64,000 bases of DNA from Tritrichomonas musculus (Eukaryota; Parabasalia; Tritrichomonadida; Tritrichomonadidae), in contig JAPFFF010000004.1 of assembly GCA_039105265.1 (NCBI GenBank), forward strand, positions 6,367,501 through 6,431,500. The letters run 5' to 3'. Numbering within the stretch: the first letter of the stretch is position 1; every line of letters starts with the position of its first letter. Under the pieces are notes generated by a model that saw only the letters and a program-made list of their open reading frames with translations, was not told where the DNA came from and made no database searches. Of this stretch, positions 10,001 through 19,060 are shown in pieces. Both the position numbers and the translations under genes were made by a program.

Positions 10001-12331
10001 AGCACCACCTCGTTTGCCTGTGTTCGATGTAAATGTACAATCTGAAATAGTTACTGTGTGGATTTCTGCCTGTGTAGATTTAAATGAGATGGCGCCTCCA
10101 TTCGATGTTCCTGATGAACATTCATTAAATTCGCATTTATTTATTATGCAGCAAATAGGAAGCGCCTCATTATTTACTTTAGTCAAAAAGACGTAAATTG
10201 CTCCTCCTTCTGATCCTCCATTTGAGTTAAATTTGCAGTCATCAACGGAAATATTTGTTCGTTCACAATAAACTGCACCGCCTTTGTTTGAGCTTTGTAA
10301 ACTTGTGAATTTTAGTTTATTTAATTTAAGTCCTGATAAATCTGACTTAACTTCAATTCTTTCTGAAGGCCTGTAACCGTCTGCATCTGGTTCTGATGTA
10401 GGAAGAACAACTTCTTGATCCGAAGAAGCAACACTTGAGTCTGACGGTTCCTCATCTGGCTTTCCTGGGATTTCTGGACCTGGTGTGCATTGGTCAATAT
10501 CGGTGCATTCAAATTGAATGTTCTTAAGAGGTATCGATGCAGGAACTGTTACTGTGTTTTGTCCTTGTTTAAAGCAGTTGCAATTCATGAATTCAACTGA
10601 ATTGATTTTGCCATTTAGTTCTTCTATGATTAAGTTCTTGTATTCGGAGTTGGATGGATCATCTGAGCTAAATGTGCACCTATCAATGTAGATGTTTAGA
10701 ACGGGTGTCGTAGATGTTGGATCTTGGAATTTGCAGTTTTTAATGTAAACATTAGAAACACTCTCTGGACTGGCAATGAATTTGTTATTGATGAAAACAA
10801 GTGTATCATTCGTATCTTTACCTGCTGAATTACCAAATGCAAACCAAATTGATGAGCCATTTTCGGTCGCCTTGTTGTTAGTGAAAATACAATTCTCAAT
10901 GATCAATTCATCTCGAACTTGTTCTGAATAAATAGCACCGCCTCGTTTGCCTGTGTTTGATGTAAATGTACAATCTGAAATAGTTACTGTGTGGATTTCT
11001 GCCTGTGTAGATTTAAATGAGATGGCGCCTCCATTCGATGTTCCTGATGAACATTCATTAAATTCGCATTTATTTATTATGCAATAAATAGGAAGCGCCT
11101 CATTATTTACTTTAGTCAAAAAGACGTAAATTGCTCCTCCTTCTGATCCTCCATTTGAGTTAAATTTGCAGTCATCAACGGAAATATTTGTTCGTTCACA
11201 ATAAACTGCACCGCCTTTGTTTGAGCTTTGTAAACTTGTGAATTTTAGTTTATTTAATTTAAGTCCTGATAAATCTGATTTAACTTCAATTCTTTCTGAA
11301 GGCCTGTAACCGTCTGCATCTGGTTCTGATGTAGGAAGAACAATTTCTTGATCCGAAGAAGCAACACTTGAGTCTGACGGTTCCTCATCTGGCTTTCCTG
11401 GGATTTCTGGACCTGGTGTGCATGTATCTAAAGACTGGCAGTCAAAATTAAAATTACTAATGGAGAACTTTTTCTGTACTGACACTGTACTTGAACTTTG
11501 CTTAACGCAATTGCAGCTAATGAAGTTAATGGACTTGAAGCCTTTGCTAATGGGGTAAATATCGAGGTGCTTGAAATCTTGATAATCTGGATTTGTTGAA
11601 TCAAATAAGCAACCTCCAATGTAAACATTAGCGTTCTCTTTGGTGTTTTCATCCGATATTTTGCTGCTCTGGATATGAACATTGACTCCGTTATTCGCAT
11701 CTGGAGAAAAAATAAAATGATTATTTGTAAGAATGAGTGAATTATTTGGATCTGATCCTTGATCCCAGCCAACAATGCAGTAAATTGTCGATCCGTTGTA
11801 ATTTTTGTCAGAAATCGAGTTGCCTGTAAAATTGCAATTATTAATAATTAATTCATCTCTAGCCTCGGCATATATTGCACCACCATTTTTTCCAGCTTTG
11901 TTCTGATAAAATAAACATTGCTCAAAGGTAGCTGAATGCTTATCTTTTTGGGTAATCTTTACGTAAATTGCTCCTCCATTTTTGTCTGATTGGCAATTTA
12001 AAAAATCCGTATTAGCAATATTGCAAACTAGCAACCCGGAGCCAGCATAATTGATGTATATAGCCCCACCGTTACTTGCTTTGCAAGAACTAAATCTGCA
12101 ATATGATAAGGTTAAATTGACTTTTTGTGAGGCAATATTAATAGCACCGCCATCTTCATTTGTAATTTCTAAATTAGAAAATTCTTTTCGAACTTCATTA
12201 ATCGCTTCTTTGGTATTATTAAATCTATCTTGAGGAGTATAAGCATCATCGCTTGTCTCATCAAAAATCTTTGGACGTTGTCCTTGGAAGCATAAAGATA
12301 ATTGAGAAAAAAGAAGCAGCGAGAAGAGCAT
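4028..12331 (-). CDS. Giant Pmp-like (polymorphic membrane protein) surface adhesin
   Basis: 2767 residues from the ATG at 12331. The frame extends to a TTG at 12361, but the ATG gives a clean signal peptide (MLFSLLLFSQLSLCFQ) and lies 13 nt after a TCACTT initiator. The ectodomain is a long series of GGAIY / F.xN / CxF beta-helix repeats like chlamydial Pmp autotransporter passenger domains, which are known as a trichomonad surface family. Modules are separated by Pro/Asp-rich linkers reading like DGYxPsERI. The middle holds four near-identical 311-residue units. Near the C-terminus are an eight-Asp run, a Val/Ile-rich membrane helix (about 2710-2735), a CLKRK stop-transfer and a tail of about 32 residues. 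It is predicted to be a type I plasma-membrane protein with the repeats outside, probably for adhesion. The receptor cannot be told from sequence. Confidence 0.93.
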   Translation of the reverse strand: MLFSLLLFSQLSLCFQGQRPKIFDETSDDAYTPQDRFNNTKEAINEVRKEFSNLEITNEDGGAINIASQKVNLTLSYCRFSSCKASNGGAIYINYAGSGLLVCNIANTDFLNCQSDKNGGAIYVKITQKDKHSATFEQCLFYQNKAGKNGGAIYAEARDELIINNCNFTGNSISDKNYNGSTIYCIVGWDQGSDPNNSLILTNNHFIFSPDANNGVNVHIQSSKISDENTKENANVYIGGCLFDSTNPDYQDFKHLDIYPISKGFKSINFISCNCVKQSSSTVSVQKKFSISNFNFDCQSLDTCTPGPEIPGKPDEEPSDSSVASSDQEIVLPTSEPDADGYRPSERIEVKSDLSGLKLNKLKFTSLQSSNKGGAVYCERTNISVDDCKFNSNGGSEGGAIYVFLTKVNNEALPIYCIINKCEFNECSSGTSNGGAISFKSTQAEIHTVTISDCTFTSNTGKRGGAIYSEQVRDELIIENCIFTNNKATENGSSIWFAFGNSAGKDTNDTLVFINNKFIASPESVSNVYIKNCKFQDPTSTTPVLNIYIDRCTFSSDDPSNSEYKNLIIEELNGKINSVEFMNCNCFKQGQNTVTVPASIPLKNIQFECTDIDQCTPGPEIPGKPDEEPSDSSVASSDQEVVLPTSEPDADGYRPSERIEVKSDLSGLKLNKLKFTSLQSSNKGGAVYCERTNISVDDCKFNSNGGSEGGAIYVFLTKVNNEALPICCIINKCEFNECSSGTSNGGAISFKSTQAEIHTVTISDCTFTSNTGKRGGAIYSEQVRDELIIENCIFTNNKATENGSSIWFAFGNSAGKDTNDTLVFINNKFIASPESVSNVYIKNCKFQDPTSTTPVLNIYIDRCTFSSDDPSNSEYKNLIIEELNGKINSVEFMNCNCFKQGQNTVTVPASITLKNIQFECTDIDQCTPGPEIPGKPDEEPSDSSVASSDQEVVLPTSEPDADGYRPSERIEVKSDLSGLKLNKLKFTNLQSSNKGGAVYCERTNISVDDCKFNSNGGSEGGAIYVFLTKVNNEALPICCIINKCEFNECSSGTSNGGAISFKSTQAEIHTVTISDCTFTSNTGKRGGAIYSEQVRDELIIENCIFTNNKATENGSSIWFAFGNSAGKDTNDTLVFINNKFIASPESVSNVYIKNYKFQDPTSTTPVLNIYIDRCTFSSDDPSNSEYKNLIIEELNGKINSVEFMNCNCFKQGQNTVTVPASIPLKNIQFECTDIDQCTPGPEIPGKPDEEPSDSSVASSDQEVVLPTSEPDADGYRPSERIEVKSDLSGLKLNKLKFTNLQSSNKGGAVYCERTNISVDDCKFNSNGGSEGGAIYVFLTKVNNEALPICCIINKCEFNECSSGTSNGGAISFKSTQAEIHTVTISDCTFTSNTGKRGGAIYSEQVRDELIIENCIFTNNKATENGSSIWFAFGNSAGKDTNDTLVFINNKFIASPESVSNVYIKNYKFQDPTSTTPVLNIYIDRCTFSSDDPSNSEYKNLIIEELNGKINSVEFMNCNCFKQGQNTVTVPASIPLKNIQFECTDIDQCTPGDYEKPTQEPTPPPATPDVDGYIPHDRINDEGVAIELKKNKFTNLGTLEEDGGAILIFGKDKRVNCILDDCKFETCQGKKGGALYIYMADSNYLVFHATDCKFNDCKSATDAGAVYLESVRSKTYNILFSSCSFTANKAERNGGAAYLKVCDNFTMQHCTFENNVAAKNGSSIWCQVGYNQGKDTNNTAIFTDNTFTFTPTADSTNVYIQDYKIVETQGVINAVLFFGMAKFSANGNPDVSYKHFVLYQSEQGFQSINLVDCICVGQGKETVSLPEGVSDEAFTYNCNSFDSCKPSSDGYKPHTRIDDEVRTGPIELEGFKFVGHVFDRYGGAITIEKERTSCTIKNCKFDSCYAVFGGAIYIKYSGTNDTYICTITDTIFSNNEVKTNGGAFYCEITQSKIHKITMTNCSFLSNKAGKNGGAIYAMSRDGFTLERCNFEGNTASGIGYSIWCRVGINNEYNHNEVIMHDNSFIFTPENEKAINVYIEDRALTDDTTPNANLVFGHNIFDIKGQEISGYKHMSVVAPSAFEELNFDQCNCVKQGSDTVSLPFPFNADLYFNFNCQSIDTCQTQKPTPVPTPDKDGYVPSERIELSVATLSLTKTKFTNIVSEKEGGAISLTKTSCSLNDCKFDSCKSTVQSKNGGGAIYISYNGKDGHYECSIVNCNFDKCQASLDGGALNIYISQPKRHSASIEGCTFTGNKAESRGGAIYSVARDLLTIQHCTFNNNEAKNGSSLWVQVGWYEGSDENDRFVLYGNNFNFQPSETNPVNVFITSNNLKEEISPNANVLLGHCTFTASNINGDSQKNLIIAENGTFQSIVFTECNCIQGGQNTVLITAASAPNLNDAFKFDCTNIDQCPSGSEQPPASDECPSYQNRQEIYGKKVKIEKTCFYGLKSSREGGAIRAVNSEIELDKCRFTSCSSENDGGAVYVSFSTKDCELEIEECVFEDCSSGAQGGALFFNNDYAKSESEIKECKFIRNAASSHGGALYYAPCANSKLLNCFFVNNSCKSESSTHGSSIYVLIQNQNGEKSSMRMRTKDDDDDDDDHKVIIDGNRVRSEPAKDSQQMYINLKKNGQLKLGGNSFSFNGATEKPSNSKYIQIAAEEGAKLSVAGETCVDSIEESGLVSGINSDVKYDCHKADAEFDNVSGNPPEKKKSNVGLIVGIVVAVVVVIVIVIVVVVVCLKRKGRNNYISDLGNDYNDSAAINNEAEFAT
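7680..11415 (-). repeat. Four tandem 933-bp units inside the Pmp-like gene
   Basis: Four copies of a 933-bp (311-codon) unit follow head to tail, in frame. Each begins with the linker PEIPGKPDEEPSDSS and ends at DIDQCTPG. By eye they differ at only a handful of bases, mostly silent or single substitutions (for example a C/Y alternation in CKFQDP). One unit carries a cluster of changes at about 9590-9610 (AGTAATTGAAGC instead of AGGTATCGATGC). The near identity points to recent amplification or ongoing homogenisation. Confidence 0.95.
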
Positions 12332-12340
12332 TAAGGTATT

Positions 12341-12346
12341 AAGTGA
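12341..12346 (-). promoter_or_regulatory. Inr-like hexamer TCACTT of the Pmp-like gene
   Basis: Exact match to TCA(C/T)T(A/T). Predicted start A at 12344, 13 nt before the ATG at 12331. A second TCACTT lies at 12364-12369. Both argue against the upstream TTG as the start. Confidence 0.55.
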
Positions 12347-12534
12347 GCTGAGAGTATTCAATTAAGTGATCAATGCTATCAAATTTGAATGTGATCGATA
12401 AAATAATTATTTTATTGAATAATTATAACAAATATGTTGTTAAAATTGATGGTCATATCAATTTGCTAAAACTATCAAAATTTATAAAAATGAGATTTTA
12501 TTTATATTTTATATTTAACATATTTATGGGGAGG

Positions 12535-12565
<31 letters not shown>

Positions 12566-13442
12566 AATTATTCAATGTATAACTATAAATTTTCTTATTA
12601 TTCAAAATTAAAAAATTTTATAAATTTTAAAAATTGTGTTTATTTCAATTATGAATATTTTTAAGCAGTATTTTCTAGTTTTAATAATATTTAATTACTA
12701 TAATTTAAATTATTTTATGAAAATATAGAAGAATTTTTTATTTTAAAACTAGAAATTATATGAAACACAAAAAGTACCAATTAACTTTTGATTTAAAAAA
12801 AAAAATCATGCTTTTATATAGATATATATTTAAATATGTATATAAAAAGAATTTTTTATTATTTTTTATATAATTCTAATATATAAATTGAAATGTTATT
12901 GTATTATATATTTAATAATTCAAGATAGAATTGTATTTATTTTAAATAGCTTAACAATACTGAAAATACATTTTAAGAGTAATAAAATGAATTAAGAAAA
13001 ATATATATAATAAATTATTATTTTAGTTTTACTAATAATCTCAAATATAGTTATTAAAAATAGTAATAATTAATTTTTCACCATATATATTTATTTTTGT
13101 TTTTAACATTAAAGTCTCAAATATTCACCTATCTTCTCAAATATTAACACCAAGGTCTCAAATGAATATTCATTGAAGTAACTCAACTATTCGCATTAGA
13201 AAAATTTTATCATGGAAAGACTCCTCTCATTTTTCTTAATTTTGTTAATATTAATTTCAAAATTCAAATATAGTTCCAATTTAAATAATTAATTTTTCTA
13301 TCTTATTTTAAGACATAAATCAGAAATCAAGCTCTAGTATGGCCTAAAGATTTAATCCGTAATCTCAATTTGCTTATTTGGTATTCATCGAATTTTTAAC
13401 TCTTTTATCCTTTACACTTTCAATATTTTATTTTGAGACAGG

Positions 13443-13468
13443 GGCATTATTTAATATTAAATAATGCC
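13443..13468. repeat. Perfect 26-nt palindrome
   Basis: GGCATTATTTAAT followed directly by its exact reverse complement ATTAAATAATGCC, with no loop. Confidence 0.8.
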
Positions 13469-14235
13469 AGAAATCAGTTCCCAATTTATACAAAAACGCT
13501 TTTATTAAATAATTGGAATCAAAATCTCTTTTTTTACTTTTAATTAAAAATAAAATATAATATAATCATGAATTATCGAATAAAATAATAGCCTAGAGCT
13601 TTGTGGTCTATTAAAATTGTGAATTCTTCAGCAACAATATCAGGATCCTCAAAAAATTTAGCCAATGTATACAAATTTAAAATTTTCTATATAAATTAGG
13701 ATGTAATTTGATACTTCATCGTTTTAAATCAAATATATAGAAAGATATTTTTGGATATTATAAAAAGCTTCCTTAATTATAAAATTAGCATTTTTAATGC
13801 TTTTAGTATATTTTAGTATCATTTTTTTAGATACAGGACTATCCCATATTCTCTTGTTAAATGCCTATAACAAAAAGACAACATAAAGTTCAAACGATCA
13901 TTTTGAATTCAAAATTAAAAGATAAAAACTTATTAATCTTCAGGTCTTTCTGTCATCATTTTGGCATAAAAAATATTTAACAATTAGATATATAGATGAA
14001 CTATTATGAAGAATTTCTCTATTACTTTATTTAGCAATTGAAAAATTAATTAGAAAAACTCCATTCTTAATTTGATCTTTATTTTCGTCCTCTGTTGACG
14101 ATCTATTGACAACTCTCAGTATAGACAAAGACACTTATGAAAGAATGTGAATGTGTTATTCATGTACCTGAACAAATAAAATATATCTCAATTTTTCAGA
14201 TATATTGTATAATTAAACAGTGAGTCATTTTTTGG

Positions 14236-14351
14236 TTAACAAAAATTGTGAAAAATGAAATTTTTAACAAAAATTGTGAAGAAATATAAATGTCAACAAA
14301 AATTGTGAGGAAATGAAAATGTCAAAAAAAATTGTGAGGAAAAAAAAAGTT
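14236..14351. repeat. Tandem array, four copies of a unit of about 28-31 bp
   Basis: Successive units contain aacaaaaattgtga followed by an A-rich spacer with aatgtc. The third and fourth carry aaaattgtgaggaaa. It lies just beyond the 3' end of the 1549-residue BspA-like gene. No coding frame passes through it. Confidence 0.7.
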
Positions 14352-14410
14352 GAAAGATATTTAATATCAGATGATTTTTTAGATAAAAATTGTCATGATT
14401 CACCTTTTTA

Positions 14411-17400
14411 TTAATGAAAACTAATTTGGCTACCATGATTAATAAAAATCATTATATTAGAATTAACAAATGTTTTACTGTATATCTGAATTTTAGATGC
14501 ATTTGGGAACTCAATAAAAGATAAATTATTGCATTTGTTGAAAGTATCATTTTGAAGACAAACAAAATCGCCAAGAACAGAAACACTATTCAAATTAAAA
14601 CATTCGAAAAAAGCATCTGGCCTTGTTAAAAAAACTTTTGATGGAATAGTAATGCTACTTATATTAGATGATGCAAACGATTTATATGAAATGCACTCAA
14701 TTTCTGAATTTATATGAAATTCAATGTTTTTCAATTGTGAAGCAAATTTAAAACAATTTTCATAAATATATTTGCAATGTTTTGGTATTGAAATATGACT
14801 AATTGATGAATTAGCGAATCCATTTTTACCAATTTTAATTAATTGTGAATTTTGAGGAAATTCAATTATTTCTAATTTTTTACAATTTTCAAAGCAATAT
14901 GATGAAATGTATTTGATATCTGATGGAATTTTAGCTTCTTTAATATCACGGCATGCAAATTCTAAGACATCAAATACATCACTTTTTGGATTCGATTTGC
15001 CAACAATCATTTTATTTTCAATTAATTTGAAATTTTTATTTTTTGGTGAAATTAAAATTTGAGTTAAATTTGTGATATTCGAACACCAACCATCTTTCAA
15101 CTCAACCACATTTGTAGGAATAAAAAGCTTCTCAATTTTACTGTGAGAAAATGTTAATTTACCGATTTTCCTCAATTCTGAATTTGATGCAAAATCAACA
15201 ACTTTTAAATTCTCACAATCTCTGAATGTTTTACTAATAGATTGAATATGTGGAGGAATTGTTATTTCCTCTATATTTGTTTTTGAAAATGCTCCATTGT
15301 AAATTGTTTGAAGCTTTGAATTTTCTGGAAATTCGATTCTTTTGATATTTTGTCTATCGTAAAAGCAAAAAGCAGAAATGTATTTTATATGTGATGGAAT
15401 TATAACGTTTTCAATTTGTGGGCATACAGTTAAAAGTGTATCATAAGAATTTTTTTTAGAACTTTCAATAATTATTTGATCATCATCTAATGATTTTAAA
15501 TACTTGTTTTTCGGTGAAATCGATATTCTTTTCAAATTATCTATTTCACCATAAAAATTTTCTACATCTAAGTCATAAACTTTTGAAGGGATATAAATTT
15601 GAGAAATGCTTGTATCACATATGTTAGATACGCTATAAGTATTAATTTCTGAATTTTCATCTAATTCTAATTCGATAAGATTTGCGTTTTTGGCAAAACT
15701 TGAACCAATGATCTTCTTAACACTTTTTGGAATTTGAATTTTTTGAGCTGAAATTGAATTAAAAGTTAAATCATAAATTGTTTCAAGCTCTGAATTTGGT
15801 TGGAATTCAACTTTTGTTAGATTAATGCAATTAGAAAATGCACATGGAAAAATTAATTTAACATGTCGTGGAATGATTATTTTTTCAATACCAGAATTTT
15901 GAAAAGCCCCACATTTTATTTTTGTTAATTCAGAATCCTTGTCAAAAATAACTGTTTTCAAATTTTCGCATCTAGCAAAAGCATCAAATCCAATTGTTTT
16001 TACATGAGATGGAATTCTGATTTCAATAATATTAGATCCAGCAAAGGCAGCTCTTTTTATTTTTGTAAGTTTTGAATTTGGAGTAAATTGAATAGAATTA
16101 AGTTTATCACATACTAAAAATACATCCTTTTCAATAGTTGTCAGATTATCAGGATATTTAATTGAATTAATAGATGAAAATTCAAATGCTCTTTCTTCTA
16201 TTATTTCAATCTCTGTATTATTTGGAAATATGACTGTTTTTAATTTTTTAGTTGATGAAAATGCGCTCGATTCAATTTTTTTCAATTGATAAGGAATTGA
16301 AATATTTTCAATTGATGAATTTTCAAAAGCTTTTTTCCCGATTGAAATTAATTCTGAATTTTTTTCAAAATTAATTTTTTTAAGTTTTTGGCAATTATAA
16401 AAGCAATATTGTGAGATATATTTAATATATTTTGGAATAGTCACACATGTTATATCACGAAATCCAAATACAAGTGTATCAAATTCTTCTTTATTTTCTT
16501 CTGATTTTTCTACTATCATTTTGTCATTAATGACTTTTATATTTTTGTTTTTAGCTGAAACTGAAACGAATTCTATTGCATTTGAAAATAATTGTAATGA
16601 TTTTGGCTTGAAGTTCTTTGGAAGAAATATACTTTTAATAGATGTTTTTTCAAATGCATCTTCATCAATAAATTCTAATTCTGAATCATCTGAAATCTTT
16701 ATTGATTTCAAATTTTGACAATTACAAAAAGCATTTTTTCCAATTGTTTTCACATGATTTGGTATAATAATATTTTCAATCATAGAAGACTCAAATGCTT
16801 TTTCATCTATACTAATCAAATTGGAATTTGGTTCAAATTCAACGGTTGTTAATTTATTGCATTTTTCAAAACAATGAGATGAAATTCGTTTTATTTGTGA
16901 TGGAATTTTCACTTTATCGATATCACGGCATGCAAATATTAAAATGTCAAATGCTTTTTTATTTTGATCTGATTTTCCAACAATGATTTTTTCATCAATT
17001 ATCTTAAAATTTGTATTTCTAGGCGAAAGTGATATCTGAGCAATTTGTTCATCAAAATAATCATACACTTCAATTTCTTTTACATTATCTGGTATGAATA
17101 GCCTTTTACTGTTTCCAAATGATAAAAAGTTATTTAGTTTGCGGATATTGGAATTTGTTTCATATTCAAGTTGCAAATCGAATTCTCCAAAAAAGGCTTC
17201 ATTATCAATAAACTTAACACTTGCTGGAACAACAATTTTTTTAATTGGATCTAGAAAAAATGCGTTTTTGGAAATATAGAATAACTCTGAATTATGGCCA
17301 AATGAAACATTTTCTAATTCATTACACTCAGCAAAAGCAGCAACTCGAATAAATTTTGTTTTTGATGGAATGTAAACATTTTTAATAGATGTATTGAAAA

Positions 17401-19060
17401 AAGCATAATCTCCAATTGATACAATCTGTGAATTTTCTGGAAAATAAACATCTTTTAAGCATCTGCATTGATAAAAAGCTTTTCTATCTATTTCTTTTAC
17501 TTGATCTGGAATTTTTATTTCAATTAAAGATGAATTCATAAACGATTGTTGCCCAATAAAATTCAACTCTGAATTTTTATGGAATGTAGCATTTATTAAT
17601 AAGTGGCAATCAGAAAATGCATCTCTTTTTATTGTTTTGACATGTTTTGGTATTTTTATACTTATTAAAGACGAATTGGAAAATGCTTTTTCATCTATTA
17701 TTTGAAGTTTTGAATCTTCATGAAATATAATTGACTGCAAATAATCACATTTAAAGAATGCTCCTTCTTGTATTTGCTCACAATATTTTGGAATAGTGAT
17801 GCTTTCAATTAAGGACTGACTAAATGCATACTTTCCAATTGAGATCAGTTTTGAATCTTTTGAAAATTGAACTTTTTGTAAAAGGCGACATTTTTCAAAA
17901 CAAAATGGTGAAATGTATTTGATATATGATGGTATTTTTGCTTCTTCAATATCACGACATGCGAATTCTAAGACATCATATACTTCATTATCTGGGCATG
18001 ATTTACCAACGATCATTTTCTCTTCAATTAATTTGAAATGTTTATTTTTTGACGACACATAAATTTCATTCAAATTTGGTATATTTGCGCACCATCCTTT
18101 TTTTAATTCTGTAAGATGAGCTGGAATATAAAGAGATTCAATATGAGTTTTGCCAAATGCATCATTTCCTATGATTGTTATATTTGAATCATCATTGAAT
18201 CTGATCGACTTTAATCTTTTACATTTTTCAAAACAAAAAGGTGAAATGTATTTGATACATGATGGTATTTTAGCTTCTTCAATATCACGACATGCGAATT
18301 CTAAGACATCATATACTTCACTATCTGGGCATGATTTACCAACGATCATTTTCTCTTCAATTAATTTGAAATGTTTATTTTTTGGTGAAATGCATATTTC
18401 ATTCAAAATTGGCGTATTTGCGCACCATCCATTTTTTAATTCAGCCAATTGTGAAGGAATAAATAGATACCTAATGGGTGATCCGTTAAATGCATCATGA
18501 CAGATGGTGTAAAGTTTTGAATTTTCTGGTATTTCAAAAAATTTTAATTTAAAGCAATTGGAAAAACTAAAAGATGATATGCGTGTTATATTAGGTGGAA
18601 TATTGACGTAAACAATCTTGCGAATACAAAACAGTAAATCATCAAAATCTTTGTTTTTTATATTGGTTTTACCAACCATCAATTGGCAATCAATTAATTT
18701 AAAATTTTCATTTTCAGGCGAAATAAAAATATAATTCAAACATTCAGTGGATTTGCACCATCCATCTTTGAGTTCTTTAATACTTGGAGGAATTGAAAGT
18801 TCCATTATGTATGGAGCATTTATAAATGTATTTTTTTCAATTGAATTTATTTGTACATCGTGATCAAACTCAAGGTAATGCTCACTGACCATTATTTCAT
18901 TATGTAAACATCCTTCTTTAATGCCGACAACTAAGTATTCTTTTGAATCAAAAGTAACAGAACGTTTGACAGTGCAATAACACTCTGTATGATATACTTT
19001 CGCAGTATTATCTTCTTCATTTAATTCATATTGAATATTACCATCTGATATCCTAATCAT
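14411..19060 (-). CDS. BspA-like leucine-rich repeat protein (LRR_5 type), 1549 residues
   Basis: Almost the whole protein is LRR_5/BspA-type repeats of about 23 residues (pattern I.IP..v..I...AF..C..L..i.F..nS.L..I). Interspersed are longer modules with K(N/H)FKLIE.KMIVGKS...VFDVLEFACRDI.EAKIPS.IKYIS..CFE.C, recurring with a spacing of about 113 residues; two consecutive copies near 17.94 and 18.28 kb are nearly identical. There is no signal peptide and no membrane helix, so export by the classical route is not predicted. BspA family members in Bacteroides, Treponema and trichomonads are mostly adhesion or protein-binding proteins. The ATG at 19060 is 11 nt after a TCATTT initiator. Base composition follows the AT-rich background, unlike the GC-richer BspA gene at 51 kb. 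Confidence 0.93.
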   Translation of the reverse strand: MIRISDGNIQYELNEEDNTAKVYHTECYCTVKRSVTFDSKEYLVVGIKEGCLHNEIMVSEHYLEFDHDVQINSIEKNTFINAPYIMELSIPPSIKELKDGWCKSTECLNYIFISPENENFKLIDCQLMVGKTNIKNKDFDDLLFCIRKIVYVNIPPNITRISSFSFSNCFKLKFFEIPENSKLYTICHDAFNGSPIRYLFIPSQLAELKNGWCANTPILNEICISPKNKHFKLIEEKMIVGKSCPDSEVYDVLEFACRDIEEAKIPSCIKYISPFCFEKCKRLKSIRFNDDSNITIIGNDAFGKTHIESLYIPAHLTELKKGWCANIPNLNEIYVSSKNKHFKLIEEKMIVGKSCPDNEVYDVLEFACRDIEEAKIPSYIKYISPFCFEKCRLLQKVQFSKDSKLISIGKYAFSQSLIESITIPKYCEQIQEGAFFKCDYLQSIIFHEDSKLQIIDEKAFSNSSLISIKIPKHVKTIKRDAFSDCHLLINATFHKNSELNFIGQQSFMNSSLIEIKIPDQVKEIDRKAFYQCRCLKDVYFPENSQIVSIGDYAFFNTSIKNVYIPSKTKFIRVAAFAECNELENVSFGHNSELFYISKNAFFLDPIKKIVVPASVKFIDNEAFFGEFDLQLEYETNSNIRKLNNFLSFGNSKRLFIPDNVKEIEVYDYFDEQIAQISLSPRNTNFKIIDEKIIVGKSDQNKKAFDILIFACRDIDKVKIPSQIKRISSHCFEKCNKLTTVEFEPNSNLISIDEKAFESSMIENIIIPNHVKTIGKNAFCNCQNLKSIKISDDSELEFIDEDAFEKTSIKSIFLPKNFKPKSLQLFSNAIEFVSVSAKNKNIKVINDKMIVEKSEENKEEFDTLVFGFRDITCVTIPKYIKYISQYCFYNCQKLKKINFEKNSELISIGKKAFENSSIENISIPYQLKKIESSAFSSTKKLKTVIFPNNTEIEIIEERAFEFSSINSIKYPDNLTTIEKDVFLVCDKLNSIQFTPNSKLTKIKRAAFAGSNIIEIRIPSHVKTIGFDAFARCENLKTVIFDKDSELTKIKCGAFQNSGIEKIIIPRHVKLIFPCAFSNCINLTKVEFQPNSELETIYDLTFNSISAQKIQIPKSVKKIIGSSFAKNANLIELELDENSEINTYSVSNICDTSISQIYIPSKVYDLDVENFYGEIDNLKRISISPKNKYLKSLDDDQIIIESSKKNSYDTLLTVCPQIENVIIPSHIKYISAFCFYDRQNIKRIEFPENSKLQTIYNGAFSKTNIEEITIPPHIQSISKTFRDCENLKVVDFASNSELRKIGKLTFSHSKIEKLFIPTNVVELKDGWCSNITNLTQILISPKNKNFKLIENKMIVGKSNPKSDVFDVLEFACRDIKEAKIPSDIKYISSYCFENCKKLEIIEFPQNSQLIKIGKNGFANSSISHISIPKHCKYIYENCFKFASQLKNIEFHINSEIECISYKSFASSNISSITIPSKVFLTRPDAFFECFNLNSVSVLGDFVCLQNDTFNKCNNLSFIEFPNASKIQIYSKTFVNSNIMIFINHGSQISFH

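Larger units (their letters stand above)
12370..14410. other. Intergenic, very AT-rich
   Basis: No gene seen. Contains a poly(A) run near 12535-12563, a cluster of (tc)tcaaatatt words near 13026-13160, a perfect 26-nt palindrome at 13443-13468, and a short tandem array at 14236-14351. Confidence 0.5.

Noticed and set aside
7680-11415. Regular long repeat resembling an array
   Set aside because: Units are 933 bp, in frame and coding, without spacers. Not CRISPR.
4113-12233. Numerous 60-140-codon frames on both strands inside the Pmp-like gene, including sets repeated every 933 bp
   Set aside because: Shadows of the real frame. The exact 933-bp spacing simply mirrors the tandem units.
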